DNA of 41,502 nt from Comamonadaceae bacterium. GTDB lineage: Bacteria > Pseudomonadota > Gammaproteobacteria > Burkholderiales > Burkholderiaceae_C. Made by a program: the position numbers and the translations under genes. Numbering within the stretch: the stretch's first letter is position 1; each line of letters begins with the position of its first letter. Shown in pieces: positions 32,760 through 41,153 of this stretch. The stretch lies in contig CANJOS010000007.1 in assembly GCA_947476015.1 (NCBI GenBank), forward strand, positions 1 to 41,502, given 5' to 3'. The notes beneath the pieces were generated by a model. It was not told where the DNA came from. It did no database searches and saw nothing but the letters and a program-made list of their open reading frames with translations.

Positions 32760-33758
32760 ATGATCAAGACAAGTAATCCATCAAGAAGAACAGTTCTGAC
32801 AACTGCAATTTGGGGTGCCAGTGCAGTAGCCTCAATGCCACTCAGCGCATTTTCTCAAAGTCAATTTCCCAGTAAACCAATCACCTTTGTCGTGCCCTAC
32901 CCAGCCGGTGGGGCTAACGATATGTTGGGACGTTTAATTGGCCTCAAAATGTCGGAAGTTCTTGGCGGAACATCAGTCGTAGAAAACAAGCCAGGTGCAG
33001 GCGCATTGTTAGGTGCATCTGCAGTTGCACGCGCTGCTGCAGATGGCCATACCTTGCTAATTGGTGGTTTGGCGACTCATGCAGCAAGTCCCCACATGTT
33101 GAAAGCCGACTACGATCCCCTTAAAGATTTTGAATCGATTGGCATGATTGGAAGTGCACCCATCATTGCCATCACCTTCAACGATTCCCCTTTCAAAACA
33201 CTCAAGGACGTTGTGGATGCTGCTCGAAAAGATCCAAAGGGCGTGATGTACGGTACATCTGGCAATGGTTCTCCGCTTCATTTGGCCGGTGAGCTGTTTA
33301 TTTCGCAAAACAAAATTGAAATGACGCATGTGCCCTACAAAGGTGGCAACGCTCACATCATCGATTTGATTGGTGGCCGAGTTCCCGTTATTTTTGACAC
33401 TGCCACCAACTGTGTTCCATTGTTGAAGTCGGGCAAGGTTCGGGCTTTAGCAGTAGGTGCCACTGCGCGTCTGGCTGATTTTCCCAATGTTCCGACCTTT
33501 GCAGAAGCAGGCTATCCCCAATTTGACTTCTCTGCCTGGTACGCGGTTTTTGCACCTGCCAAAACACCAAAAGACATTGTTGCCAAGTTATCTGGTGCAC
33601 TTTCCACAGCCCTCAAAACGCCAGATCTTATTGGCAAGCTGAATGGTGTTGGCGTCACAGCTTCCAATGGTGATGCCTCACAGTTGGCCAAATTTCTGCC
33701 CGGTGAAAATGAACGCATTGGTCGTCTAATCAAAACTGCGAATATCAAGCCCGATTGA
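32760..33758 (+). CDS. Bug-family (TctC-like) tripartite tricarboxylate transporter receptor
   Basis: About 332 residues. A twin-arginine-like motif SRRTVLTTA precedes the hydrophobic signal core, with cleavage likely near AFSQ. Bug signatures follow: ITFVVPYPAGGANDMLGRLIG, VVENKPGAGALLGASAVA, VPYKGGNAHIIDLIGGRV and FAEAGYP. ATG 32760 has GGAG six bases upstream; the longer frame from 32634 is rejected. It is followed after 14 bases by the HpcH/HpaI aldolase gene, so the receptor's ligand is probably a sugar acid or hydroxy acid that feeds that aldolase. No TctA/TctB permease is encoded nearby. Confidence 0.92.
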   Translation: MIKTSNPSRRTVLTTAIWGASAVASMPLSAFSQSQFPSKPITFVVPYPAGGANDMLGRLIGLKMSEVLGGTSVVENKPGAGALLGASAVARAAADGHTLLIGGLATHAASPHMLKADYDPLKDFESIGMIGSAPIIAITFNDSPFKTLKDVVDAARKDPKGVMYGTSGNGSPLHLAGELFISQNKIEMTHVPYKGGNAHIIDLIGGRVPVIFDTATNCVPLLKSGKVRALAVGATARLADFPNVPTFAEAGYPQFDFSAWYAVFAPAKTPKDIVAKLSGALSTALKTPDLIGKLNGVGVTASNGDASQLAKFLPGENERIGRLIKTANIKPD

Positions 33759-33772
33759 ACAATTAAAAAATC

Positions 33773-34540
33773 ATGCATCAAACACTGCCTAACAATCAAC
33801 TCAAAAAAGCCCTTCAAGCAAACAAACGACAAGTGGGCTTGTGGGTCACTTTTGCGCATCAACAAATCGCAGAAGTGTTGGCCGACGCTGGTTTTGACTG
33901 GCTTTTGTTTGATATGGAGCACAGCCCCACTGACCTCTACGACGTGGGTCAACAACTCTTAGCCGTGAGGGGCACTTCCACTGCTGCTGTAGTGCGCGTG
34001 CCTATTTTGGAAATGGCTTGGATCAAGCGTGTTCTTGATGCAGGTGCGCCCAACATCATGGTGCCGAATGTTCGCAATGCCGCAGAGGCACGAGATGCAG
34101 TGGCTTTCACCCGCTTTGCGCCAGAAGGCTTGCGCGGTGTGGCGGGCAGCACACGCGCAGGAAACTACACGCGCTACACAGACTTTATGGCGCGAGCCAA
34201 TGATGAAGTTGGACTCATCCTTCAAATTGAGTCACGTGAGGCATTAGCCGATCTAGATGCAATTTGCAGGGTACCAGGTGTGGATGCTATTTTCATTGGT
34301 CCTTCCGATCTGGCTGCGAGCCTAGGCCACCGAGGCAATGCCGGTCACCCTGAAGTGCAAGCAGCCATTGCACAAGCCTTCAAAACAGCCAATGCTGTAG
34401 GTAAAGCTGCAGGCGTACTGGCCGCAGATGGCAAAGCTGAAGCTTACTTTGCCGGGGGCGCAACTTTTGTGGGTGTTGGAACGGACCTGCACTTGCTGAT
34501 AGCAGGTGCAGATGCTGCGGCAGCCAAGTTCAAGCTATAA
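33773..34540 (+). CDS. HpcH/HpaI family class II aldolase (2-keto-3-deoxy acid aldolase type)
   Basis: A 255-residue TIM-barrel aldolase. The conserved MEHSPTD (catalytic His), RVP, GAPNIMVPNVR, RFAPEGLRGV, QIESREA (metal-binding Glu) and FIGPSDLAASLG (metal-binding Asp) are all present. The family splits 2-keto-3-deoxy-glucarate, 2-keto-3-deoxy-rhamnonate or 4-hydroxy-2-ketoheptanedioate to pyruvate and an aldehyde. It forms an operon with the Bug receptor. Its last 11 bases overlap the end of the convergent DapA-family gene. The precise substrate is unknown. Confidence 0.9.
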   Translation: MHQTLPNNQLKKALQANKRQVGLWVTFAHQQIAEVLADAGFDWLLFDMEHSPTDLYDVGQQLLAVRGTSTAAVVRVPILEMAWIKRVLDAGAPNIMVPNVRNAAEARDAVAFTRFAPEGLRGVAGSTRAGNYTRYTDFMARANDEVGLILQIESREALADLDAICRVPGVDAIFIGPSDLAASLGHRGNAGHPEVQAAIAQAFKTANAVGKAAGVLAADGKAEAYFAGGATFVGVGTDLHLLIAGADAAAAKFKL

Positions 34541-35414
34541 CAAGATTTTTTTGCAATACGTCCTTAACCCGTTTTTTATCATGGTCTGTGAGCGGTTTAA
34601 ATGGTCCCCTGCAAATTCCACAATCAATCCCTTGTAACTTCATGGCGTATTTAACAGCATTGAACACACCTGCCTCAACCATGGTCTCAACAATTTCATT
34701 CACCTGGCCTTGGATTCTAAAAGCCTCTAAGTTCTGACCACTTTCAAATGCTTTTTTGATGGCAATGAACTTAGGAGCCATGAAATTAACCGTACTGCCA
34801 ATCATTCCTTTGGCGCCCATTGAAAGTCCTGAAAGAAAAGCTTCATCGTAGCCATTCAGTCCAATGAGTGAAGGATTGTGTGAAAGTACACGTTCTAACT
34901 CATACATGTTTGTATTGGTATGTTTCAATGCCAAAACTCGAGGGTGCTTGAACAACTCCTTGATAGGGCCCTGTGTCATATTGATGCCAGTGAATGCTGG
35001 AATGTTGTAAACAACCAATGGCATATCGGACAATTCCATCAAATCCAAATAATAAGCAATGATTTCTTCTGTGGTGTATTTGAAATAAATAGGCGGTACA
35101 GAAGAAATCGCATCCGCGCCATTCTCCTTGGCATGTTTTGACAATCGAACTGCAGCATCAGTTCCGCCACAACCCGTATGCACAATCACTTTGACTCGGC
35201 CAGCCGATTGATTGAGCACAATTTCTGCTATTTTTTTCCGCTCGTCTTCGGTAAGAAGGAAAGACTCTGCAGTAGATCCTCCAACATAAAGTCCATTTAC
35301 ACCTTGATCGATTTCAAAATCAACCAGTTTCTTTAAGGCTTCAAGATTGATTTCTCCACCCGCCTTCATGGGTGTTGGGAGTGCTGGATAAATACCTGAA
35401 AAATCAATGCTCAT
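34530..35414 (-). CDS. DapA-superfamily aldolase, N-acetylneuraminate-lyase-like
   Basis: About 294 residues. GLYVGGSTAESFLL (family GSTGE region), the active-site Tyr in VYNIPAFTGINMT, the Schiff-base Lys in LALKHTN and NGYDEAFLSGLSMGAKGMIGST follow N-acetylneuraminate lyase more closely than dihydrodipicolinate synthase. NAL-type enzymes cleave sialic acid or related 2-keto-3-deoxy sugar acids to pyruvate and an aldose. ATG 35414 has AAGGAA in front. It lies 14 bases after the SDR gene, and the two form the distal part of the IclR-linked series. The G to A change in GSTGE deserves a check. Confidence 0.85.
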   Translation of the reverse strand: MSIDFSGIYPALPTPMKAGGEINLEALKKLVDFEIDQGVNGLYVGGSTAESFLLTEDERKKIAEIVLNQSAGRVKVIVHTGCGGTDAAVRLSKHAKENGADAISSVPPIYFKYTTEEIIAYYLDLMELSDMPLVVYNIPAFTGINMTQGPIKELFKHPRVLALKHTNTNMYELERVLSHNPSLIGLNGYDEAFLSGLSMGAKGMIGSTVNFMAPKFIAIKKAFESGQNLEAFRIQGQVNEIVETMVEAGVFNAVKYAMKLQGIDCGICRGPFKPLTDHDKKRVKDVLQKNLVIA

Positions 35415-35428
35415 TTTCTTCCTTGAAA

Positions 35429-36253
35429 TTACCAAGCGGTCCAACCGCCATCTACAACAAGATTAGATCCCGTCATGTAGCGAGAAGCGTCAGAGGCTAA
35501 AAATACGATTGAGCCATTGAATTCGTCTTCCTCAGCCATCCTGCCGATCGGCATTCGCTGACAGTAATTGGCTTGAAATTCAGCGTCTTGGCTGTCACGC
35601 CTGACGCCCGAGGGAGTCAGGATGTTGACCCTCACGCCTTTGCGGCCCCAATAGGTTGCCAGATAACGTGTGAAGTTATACAAGCCAGATTTTGAAGCGC
35701 AATATGCGACGGGCTTGACGAATGGTTTTCCAGTTTTCAATTCTTTATAAGCATAAATGTCTTGAACCGGAGAAAGCATTCCGTAAATCGAGCCGACATT
35801 GATCACTGAACCCCGTCCTAGTTTAGCCATTGCACCCCCAATAATTTGGCAGCAAAAGAAAGTGCCGGTCATGTTCACTTCCATCACCTCGCGCCAAACA
35901 TCCTCAGGAAAATCTTCAAACGGTCCAGAAACTTCGGGTGGGGCGCTAGGTTGAGTATCGAGGCCAGCATTGTTGATAAGGACATGGGGTACACCCCACT
36001 TAGAAACCAAAGCATTTAAACCAGCGATCACCGATGATTTATTCGCAATATCAACTGTAAAGAATGCAAGGCTGTCAGAATCGATTGGAAATCGTTCTTT
36101 TAATTCCGCTAAATCAGGGATATGGCGATTAAATATGGCAACCTTGGCGCCACGATCAAGCAGTTCAAGCGTAAATTGACGTCCAATTTGGCCAAGCCCA
36201 CCTGTGATCACAATGACTTTATCACTTAAGTCAAAAATATCTGTTCTATTCAT
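35429..36253 (-). CDS. Short-chain dehydrogenase/reductase
   Basis: About 274 residues. Cofactor motif TGGLGQIG near residue 17, NNAGLDTQP, catalytic Ser in NVGSIYGML and YCASK for the Tyr/Lys pair, with a terminal LVVDGGWTAW. The TGGLGQIG start and the GGWTAW end resemble SDRs from nonulosonic-acid and polysaccharide pathways, not the FabG group. ATG 36253 lies 14 bases upstream of the NAL-like gene's control region. It likely oxidises or reduces the same sugar acid that the NAL-like enzyme handles. Confidence 0.87.
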   Translation of the reverse strand: MNRTDIFDLSDKVIVITGGLGQIGRQFTLELLDRGAKVAIFNRHIPDLAELKERFPIDSDSLAFFTVDIANKSSVIAGLNALVSKWGVPHVLINNAGLDTQPSAPPEVSGPFEDFPEDVWREVMEVNMTGTFFCCQIIGGAMAKLGRGSVINVGSIYGMLSPVQDIYAYKELKTGKPFVKPVAYCASKSGLYNFTRYLATYWGRKGVRVNILTPSGVRRDSQDAEFQANYCQRMPIGRMAEEDEFNGSIVFLASDASRYMTGSNLVVDGGWTAW

Positions 36254-36315
36254 CTCTGATTCTTTTTTAAAAAAGATTGACGCCAATGTATCTTATTTGT
36301 CTAGTATCTAAAGAC

Positions 36316-36362
36316 ATAAAAGAAAACGTGTGCCAATGCCTGTAAAGGCTTCAGCACACGTT
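36316..36362 (-). terminator. Rho-independent terminator after the Bug receptor gene
   Basis: Outer stem AACGTGTGC (36325-36333)/GCACACGTT (36354-36362) and inner stem GCCT (36338-36341)/AGGC (36346-36349). On the minus strand the stem runs straight into TTTTCTTTTAT. It starts 21 bases after the receptor stop. It probably limits transcription into the SDR-NAL-like pair. Confidence 0.75.
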
Positions 36363-36383
36363 CAAACTCAATTCAAAAATAAT

Positions 36384-37367
36384 TTATTTAATACCGAGTT
36401 TTTCGATCAGTTGCTTAAAGAGTGCACTGTCTGCGGTAATTTGCTTTTTAAAATTAGCACCATCCGTCACAGCATAACCAAGGTTCTGTTTTTCCATTGC
36501 TTCTTTAACTGCGGGTTCATTGGCTGTTTTCACGCTGATTGCCGAAAGTTTCTCCAAGACATCTGCAGGCATGTTTTTAGGGCCTGCAATGCCTCGCCAA
36601 GTTCCCATCGAGAGATCAATTTTTCTTTCTTTCAAAGTTGGAATTTGATCAAAACCGACGCCCCTGAACCGCTGATCCGCAAAGACACCCAGCGGACGAA
36701 GCTTGCCAGTAGAGACAAAAGTGGAAACCTCAGAAGGAGAGGATGTCACAGCATCAATGTGGCCTCCCAGAAGTGCTACAACTGCAGGGGCATTACCTTG
36801 GAAGGGCACATGCGTAAAGGTTGTACCAATTTTTTGGCTGAGGGCTTCAGCAGCCATGTGCGATAAACCGCCAGTACCTGCATTACCAAACTTCATGGGA
36901 TCTTTTGACTTTTTAGCAGCCTCCATAAATTCCTCAACAGTATTCCAAGGCGCCTCAGCCCTGACTGTCAGAACAATAGGATCAGCATTGAGCCTGACGA
37001 TTGGTGTGAAATCATCTGTTGTGAACTTCACAATGCCCATATGAGGAATGATGGCCATCTCAACTGTCACCATGGCAATCTTGTAGCCATCAGGCTTAGC
37101 CGATGCGACCTCTGTCAACCCAATTCCGCCGCTGGCACCTGGCTTATTCATCACAGTAATTTGCTGTGACGTGTGTTTTTTTGCCGCATCTGCAAAAACT
37201 CGGGCTAGAACATCTGTTCCTCCACCTGCGCCAAATGGCACAACAAGTTCAATTGTTTTATTGGGGTAGTCGGCAGCGCTCTGGGCATTAGCGCCCAAGG
37301 TCATGACTCCCAAAAATAATGAAGAAGTTAAAGCAAGCAGTTTGCCGGTTGAAATACGCAGTTTCAT
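36384..37367 (-). CDS. Bug-family (TctC-like) tripartite tricarboxylate transporter receptor
   Basis: A 327-residue secreted receptor with a Sec-type signal peptide (hydrophobic from residue 8, cleavage after ANAQ). Bug signatures are IELVVPFGAGGGTDVLARVFAD, VMNKPGASGGIGLTEVA, VPFQGNAPAVVALLGGHID and a TLKER segment in place of FAE-GY. It is the third Bug protein of the window. It lies between two DapA-family genes on the same strand, so it probably feeds the 2-keto-3-deoxy-acid pathway formed by them. No membrane components are present. The start is ATG 37367 with an AAGGATC box. Confidence 0.92.
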   Translation of the reverse strand: MKLRISTGKLLALTSSLFLGVMTLGANAQSAADYPNKTIELVVPFGAGGGTDVLARVFADAAKKHTSQQITVMNKPGASGGIGLTEVASAKPDGYKIAMVTVEMAIIPHMGIVKFTTDDFTPIVRLNADPIVLTVRAEAPWNTVEEFMEAAKKSKDPMKFGNAGTGGLSHMAAEALSQKIGTTFTHVPFQGNAPAVVALLGGHIDAVTSSPSEVSTFVSTGKLRPLGVFADQRFRGVGFDQIPTLKERKIDLSMGTWRGIAGPKNMPADVLEKLSAISVKTANEPAVKEAMEKQNLGYAVTDGANFKKQITADSALFKQLIEKLGIK

Positions 37368-37452
37368 GATGAATGATCCTTAATTTTTAACATGGTGAAT
37401 TAAAAGCTAGCACAATAAAATGGTATTTACACTTAGACGATTTTCCTAGCAT

Positions 37453-37464
37453 TACGTCGACGTA
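37453..37464. repeat. 12-bp perfect palindrome
   Basis: TACGTCGACGTA lies in the 131-base gap between the first DapA-family gene and the Bug receptor gene, about 86 bases upstream of the receptor start. It could be a regulator site for the receptor's promoter. It is not followed by a T-run and is unlikely to be a terminator. Confidence 0.35.
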
Positions 37465-37498
37465 GGCTTTCGAAAAGTAGTCAGTCTGATGCATGAAC

Positions 37499-38401
37499 TC
37501 AAGGCATTAGAGGCTGCATGGCCGCTTTGATATCAACTTTTTGTTGTTCAGTCACACGCATCATGGGCGCACGAGGTTCGAACATGCGAATACCTTGAAG
37601 ATGCTGGATGTACTTAATGCAGGCAGGTAAGTTATCGTGGCTCATGGTGTTCCATAAAGCATTTAATTTAAAGTGAAGATCTCTTCCTGTCTGATGGTCA
37701 TTGGCTTCGACAGCTTTTTGAATTTTGACAACCACATGTGGCACGGCACTTGTCAATGCAGAAATGGCACCATGCATGCCCATACAAAAACCGGGATATA
37801 ACAAAGCGTCGACACCGGAAAGCACCACATTTTCAGGTTTACAACGCAAGAGAAGATCAGACAATGACTTGAGATCTCCCCCACTCTGTTTCATTCCAAT
37901 GACGCCAGGAACTTCCGCCATGATGCGCAGCATCAGATCGACACTCAAGTAGTTCCAAGGTATGACGTTGTAGATCAGGATTGGAATTCCAGTTGCATCT
38001 GCAATGGTTCGGAAATGTTCAATCGTTGCATCAGCGTCGGGTTTAAATAAGTAATGCACTGGCGTGACTTGAAGGGCAGCAACCTTCATGCCCTTGAGCA
38101 TGTTGGCGCGCTCAATTGCCGCTCTTGTACTTTGCACAATAAGACCCGCTAAGAAAGGAACTCGGCCATCCGTTGCGTCATAGGCCTCACGCATCACCGA
38201 CGAAAACTCACCATCCGTTAAGGTGTGGCCCTCACCTGTGCTGCCACCTGCCACAACACCACTGGCGCCGCTCTTGATGATGAAATCAATTTGTTCTTTT
38301 AATCCACCTTTTACCAAATCTCCATTTTGATCAAATGGCATCGTGATTGGCGGAAGGACACCAGTTAACAGCTGGCGAAGTGAGGGTGTGGGACGGGTCA
38401 A
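37499..38401 (-). CDS. DapA-superfamily Schiff-base aldolase/dehydratase
   Basis: About 300 residues. GVVAGGSTGEGHTLT holds the intact GSTGE motif; the active-site Tyr is in LIYNVIPWNYLS and the Schiff-base Lys in VIGMKQSGGDL. Members include dihydrodipicolinate synthase, 5-keto-4-deoxyglucarate dehydratase and 2-keto-3-deoxygluconate aldolase; this one is not a clear match to any named type. The likely start is TTG 38401, because GGAGG lies six bases before it; the track of homology also begins there, and no ATG exists upstream in frame. It is the first gene of the IclR-controlled series and has an IclR-type motif 34-47 bases upstream. Confidence 0.85.
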   Translation of the reverse strand: MTRPTPSLRQLLTGVLPPITMPFDQNGDLVKGGLKEQIDFIIKSGASGVVAGGSTGEGHTLTDGEFSSVMREAYDATDGRVPFLAGLIVQSTRAAIERANMLKGMKVAALQVTPVHYLFKPDADATIEHFRTIADATGIPILIYNVIPWNYLSVDLMLRIMAEVPGVIGMKQSGGDLKSLSDLLLRCKPENVVLSGVDALLYPGFCMGMHGAISALTSAVPHVVVKIQKAVEANDHQTGRDLHFKLNALWNTMSHDNLPACIKYIQHLQGIRMFEPRAPMMRVTEQQKVDIKAAMQPLMP

Positions 38402-38433
38402 GATTGCCTCCAATGGTAATTTGATTTTCAAAA

Positions 38434-38448
38434 TGTCCGGAATCCGGA
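38434..38448. promoter_or_regulatory. Candidate IclR operator upstream of the dapA-like gene
   Basis: TGTCCGGAATCCGGA, containing TCCGGA repeated with one base between (38436-38441 and 38443-38448). The reverse complement of this site recurs upstream of the iclR gene at 39424-39438 with 14 of 15 positions alike. A further half-site GTTCCGAAT lies at 38454-38462. It sits just upstream of the TTG start of the dapA-like gene. Confidence 0.6.
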
Positions 38449-38562
38449 TTAATGTTCCGAATATCAAGCAATTTAAAAGTGAACTCTCAGGTGGGCAATA
38501 GGTGTAATCCCTGCGAAGAATTGGAACTCTAATGGATTGAAACAGTCACCCTCAAGCCTTGC

Positions 38563-39372
38563 TCAATAGTCTGACTCATAGCCTAACTGCCTTGAAATTG
38601 CTTCAGCAGTCTGCACAACAAGGGGGGCCAAGCTTGAAATCTTGGCGTCTGTCATGCGATCCGCAGATCCAGTGACGCTGATAGAGGCAAAGACGTGGCC
38701 AGATGAGTTGCGAATAGGCCCTGCAATACACCTCACCCAAACCTGGTGCTCTGCATTGTCAATAGCGTAGCCCCGCTTTCTGATGGCCGCTAATTCTTTG
38801 CGCAGGTCTTCAGCTTTTGAAATTGTTGTTGTGGTGAATTTCTTGAGACCCGCTGCAATAACTCTCTCAATGACTTCAGGACGCTGGAATGCAAGCAATG
38901 CCTTGCCAACGCCCGTGCAATGAGCAGGAGAGGCTTCTATGGGCTGAATGCCTCTGGATTGGCGCTCCAGCGGCTCTTCTCGCTCAACGACAACAACTTC
39001 AAAACCATTGAATACTCCCAAATGGGATGACTCCCCTGCCAGTTTAGACAGCCTGTCTATGAAGGGCTTTGCTTCCCTCAGGATGTCCATGTTTGCAAGG
39101 GAAATATTACCCAACTCAAACAGTTTGATGCCAAGACCGTAGCTGCTTGTTCTAGAGTCTTGCTCGATAAAGCCAATCTCTTTCATTGCAGACAACATTC
39201 GATGAGCAGTTGGCCTAGGAAGGCCAGCAAGTTGCGCAACCTGAGCGAGCGTCAAGTGCCGATTGATTGTGGAGAAACATTCAAGGATAGACATCATCTT
39301 GACGATGGATTGAATTCTGCTTTTGTCATCTTTTCGAGATTTATCGGTGACCATTAAATTTTTACCTGTCAT
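38563..39372 (-). CDS. IclR-family transcriptional regulator
   Basis: A 269-residue regulator. The N-terminal winged helix has LTLAQVAQLAGLPRPTAHRMLSAMKEIGFIE (about residues 40-70), and the C-terminal effector domain has SHLGVFNGFEVVVVER, ASPAHCTGVGKALLAF and ISVTGSADRMTD. IclR proteins usually sense a substrate of the pathway they control, such as KDG or aromatic acids. It is upstream of, and co-oriented with, the DapA-Bug-SDR-NAL series and divergent from the DppA-like receptor gene. A shared motif is present upstream of itself and of the dapA-like gene. M7 (39354) is an alternative start. Confidence 0.92.
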   Translation of the reverse strand: MTGKNLMVTDKSRKDDKSRIQSIVKMMSILECFSTINRHLTLAQVAQLAGLPRPTAHRMLSAMKEIGFIEQDSRTSSYGLGIKLFELGNISLANMDILREAKPFIDRLSKLAGESSHLGVFNGFEVVVVEREEPLERQSRGIQPIEASPAHCTGVGKALLAFQRPEVIERVIAAGLKKFTTTTISKAEDLRKELAAIRKRGYAIDNAEHQVWVRCIAGPIRNSSGHVFASISVTGSADRMTDAKISSLAPLVVQTAEAISRQLGYESDY

Positions 39373-39423
39373 ATTTATCTCTCAAATTAACTCAAGCACT
39401 TACAAGTTGCAAGCCCTCAATAG

Positions 39424-39438
39424 TTCGGATTCCGGACA
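39424..39438. promoter_or_regulatory. Candidate IclR operator in the iclR/DppA-like divergent region
   Basis: TTCGGATTCCGGACA; its reverse complement TGTCCGGAATCCGAA matches TGTCCGGAATCCGGA upstream of the dapA-like gene in 14 of 15 bases. It lies 52-66 bases from the iclR start, a position that would allow autoregulation and control of the divergent DppA-like receptor gene. The 251-base region otherwise holds only AT-rich DNA. Confidence 0.6.
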
Positions 39439-39623
39439 ATCATAAGAGAAAATATAAAAATTAAGAAAAGAAAATCATTCCAAAGAGGCAAAAAAATCGA
39501 CACCTTTGTCAACAGAAATTAAAAACTACAGGGTAATCAACTATCACTTTCCAAGAGATACGGATTGACGCACCATGCCCCTTTAGTTAGCATGAAATTC
39601 ATAACCATGAATAGGAACAGCGA

Positions 39624-41153
39624 ATGAAATTCAGCTCTCAAAATCCCTTTGCCGCTTTGTTTTTGATATGCGCTTTAAGCCTGCCAAGCCTCAGCTTTTC
39701 TGCACCCACTGGCAAACTAACGGTTGCTGTCCCCTCTGAGCCCGCAACGCTTGATCCTCACAAAGCAAGCAATCGGTACAACTACATGTTCAACACCAAC
39801 ATGTTTGAGGGCCTTTACATTCGAAACGATAAAGCAGAATTGGTACCGGCATTGGCCGAATCCGTTGCCGTTGCTTCTGATGGACTTACCTACACATTTA
39901 AATTGAGAAAGGGTGTGAAGTTTCATGATGGCTCGGCCATGACTGCTGACGACGTGAAGTTTTCAATTGAAAGAGCCATTAATCCCAACACCAAAAATCC
40001 TTTACTGGCCTACATCAAAACAATTGATCGTGTCGATATCATCAATGCAGACACCGTTGCCATGAAGCTCAAAGAAAGAGATGCCATCTTTCTTAAGAAA
40101 TTAGCCTTTGCTGGTTGGATTGTTCCTAGGAATTACATTCAAGCTGTTGGCGAAGATGGATTTGCAAAAAAACCCATGGGAACTGGTCCGTTTAAATTTG
40201 TTTCCCGCTCAATCAACGAGCAAATCGAGATGGAAGCCAATGAACTGCATTGGAGCACTGTCCCCAAGGTTAAAAACTTGGTTATCAGAACTGTTCCCGA
40301 AGATGCCGTTCGTTTGGCAATGCTCCAAACTGGCGAGGCAGATATCGTTGCCGAGATGCCACCACCATTGGTTGAACGAATTAATGCTTTGCGGGGTGTC
40401 AAAACACTTTCACATCCAAGTGGCGAAATCTACTGGGTCGTCTTCAATATCAAAGATGGCGCAAAAGACAGTCCGCTTCTCAACCCGATGGTTAGAAAAG
40501 CACTGAACCATGCCATTGACAAACAAGCCATCATCACAAACGTTCTTAAAAACCAAGCAGTTCAAATTGCAGGCGCTCTTGCACCGTCAGTAGCTGCCGT
40601 TGATAAAAATTTACAGCCTTATGCTTACAACCCTGCCTTAGCTAAAAAAATGTTAGCCGATGCTGGCTACCCGAATGGTTTAAAAGTCGATATGTACAGT
40701 TCTGTGGGACGCTACACATTGGACAAAGACATTTCACTGGTCATCGCCAACCAGCTGAAAGCTGTAGGAGTCGATGTCAACCTCAACCTTTGGGAGTCCT
40801 CCAAGTGGGTTGGTGATTTGTCTAAAAAATACTACCCCATGAGCTACCAAGCGTTTGGTAACACGGTGTTTGATCCTGAAGGTCTGATGATTTTTGGATT
40901 GCACAGTAAAGCTTTTTGGTCTTTTTATAAAAATGATGCAGTCGATAAAATGATTGACGACTCACTCAAAATATCAGAACAAAAAGAACGCGATACCCAT
41001 TTCCAAAAAATTGACAAAATGCTTTACGACGATGCCTCCCATATTTTCTTATGGGAGAGCAAAATTCTGATTGGCATGCGTGACAAGGTCACTTGGAGAC
41101 CCCAACCTGGCGACAATGTTTACAAATTTTGGAATGCCAGTGTCGACAAGTGA
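39624..41153 (+). CDS. ABC transporter substrate-binding protein, family 5 (DppA/OppA-like)
   Basis: A 509-residue secreted receptor with a signal peptide (hydrophobic residues 8-25, cleavage near SFSA). The family 5 blocks LTVAVPSEPATLDPHKASN, LAESVAVASDGLTYTFKLRKGVKFHDG (quoted in part), MTADDVKFSIERA and GTGPFKFV are present. Such receptors bind peptides, but many paralogues in Burkholderiales bind sugars, heme or opines. It is divergent from the iclR gene. Its stop codon shares a base with the start of the next permease gene (TGATG), which marks the beginning of a larger ABC operon that leaves the window. Confidence 0.92.
   Translation: MKFSSQNPFAALFLICALSLPSLSFSAPTGKLTVAVPSEPATLDPHKASNRYNYMFNTNMFEGLYIRNDKAELVPALAESVAVASDGLTYTFKLRKGVKFHDGSAMTADDVKFSIERAINPNTKNPLLAYIKTIDRVDIINADTVAMKLKERDAIFLKKLAFAGWIVPRNYIQAVGEDGFAKKPMGTGPFKFVSRSINEQIEMEANELHWSTVPKVKNLVIRTVPEDAVRLAMLQTGEADIVAEMPPPLVERINALRGVKTLSHPSGEIYWVVFNIKDGAKDSPLLNPMVRKALNHAIDKQAIITNVLKNQAVQIAGALAPSVAAVDKNLQPYAYNPALAKKMLADAGYPNGLKVDMYSSVGRYTLDKDISLVIANQLKAVGVDVNLNLWESSKWVGDLSKKYYPMSYQAFGNTVFDPEGLMIFGLHSKAFWSFYKNDAVDKMIDDSLKISEQKERDTHFQKIDKMLYDDASHIFLWESKILIGMRDKVTWRPQPGDNVYKFWNASVDK

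Noticed and set aside
36330-36866. A 178-codon frame on the plus strand opposite a Bug receptor gene
   Set aside because: It is antisense to a clear receptor gene and covers the terminator hairpin; no domain is recognisable.
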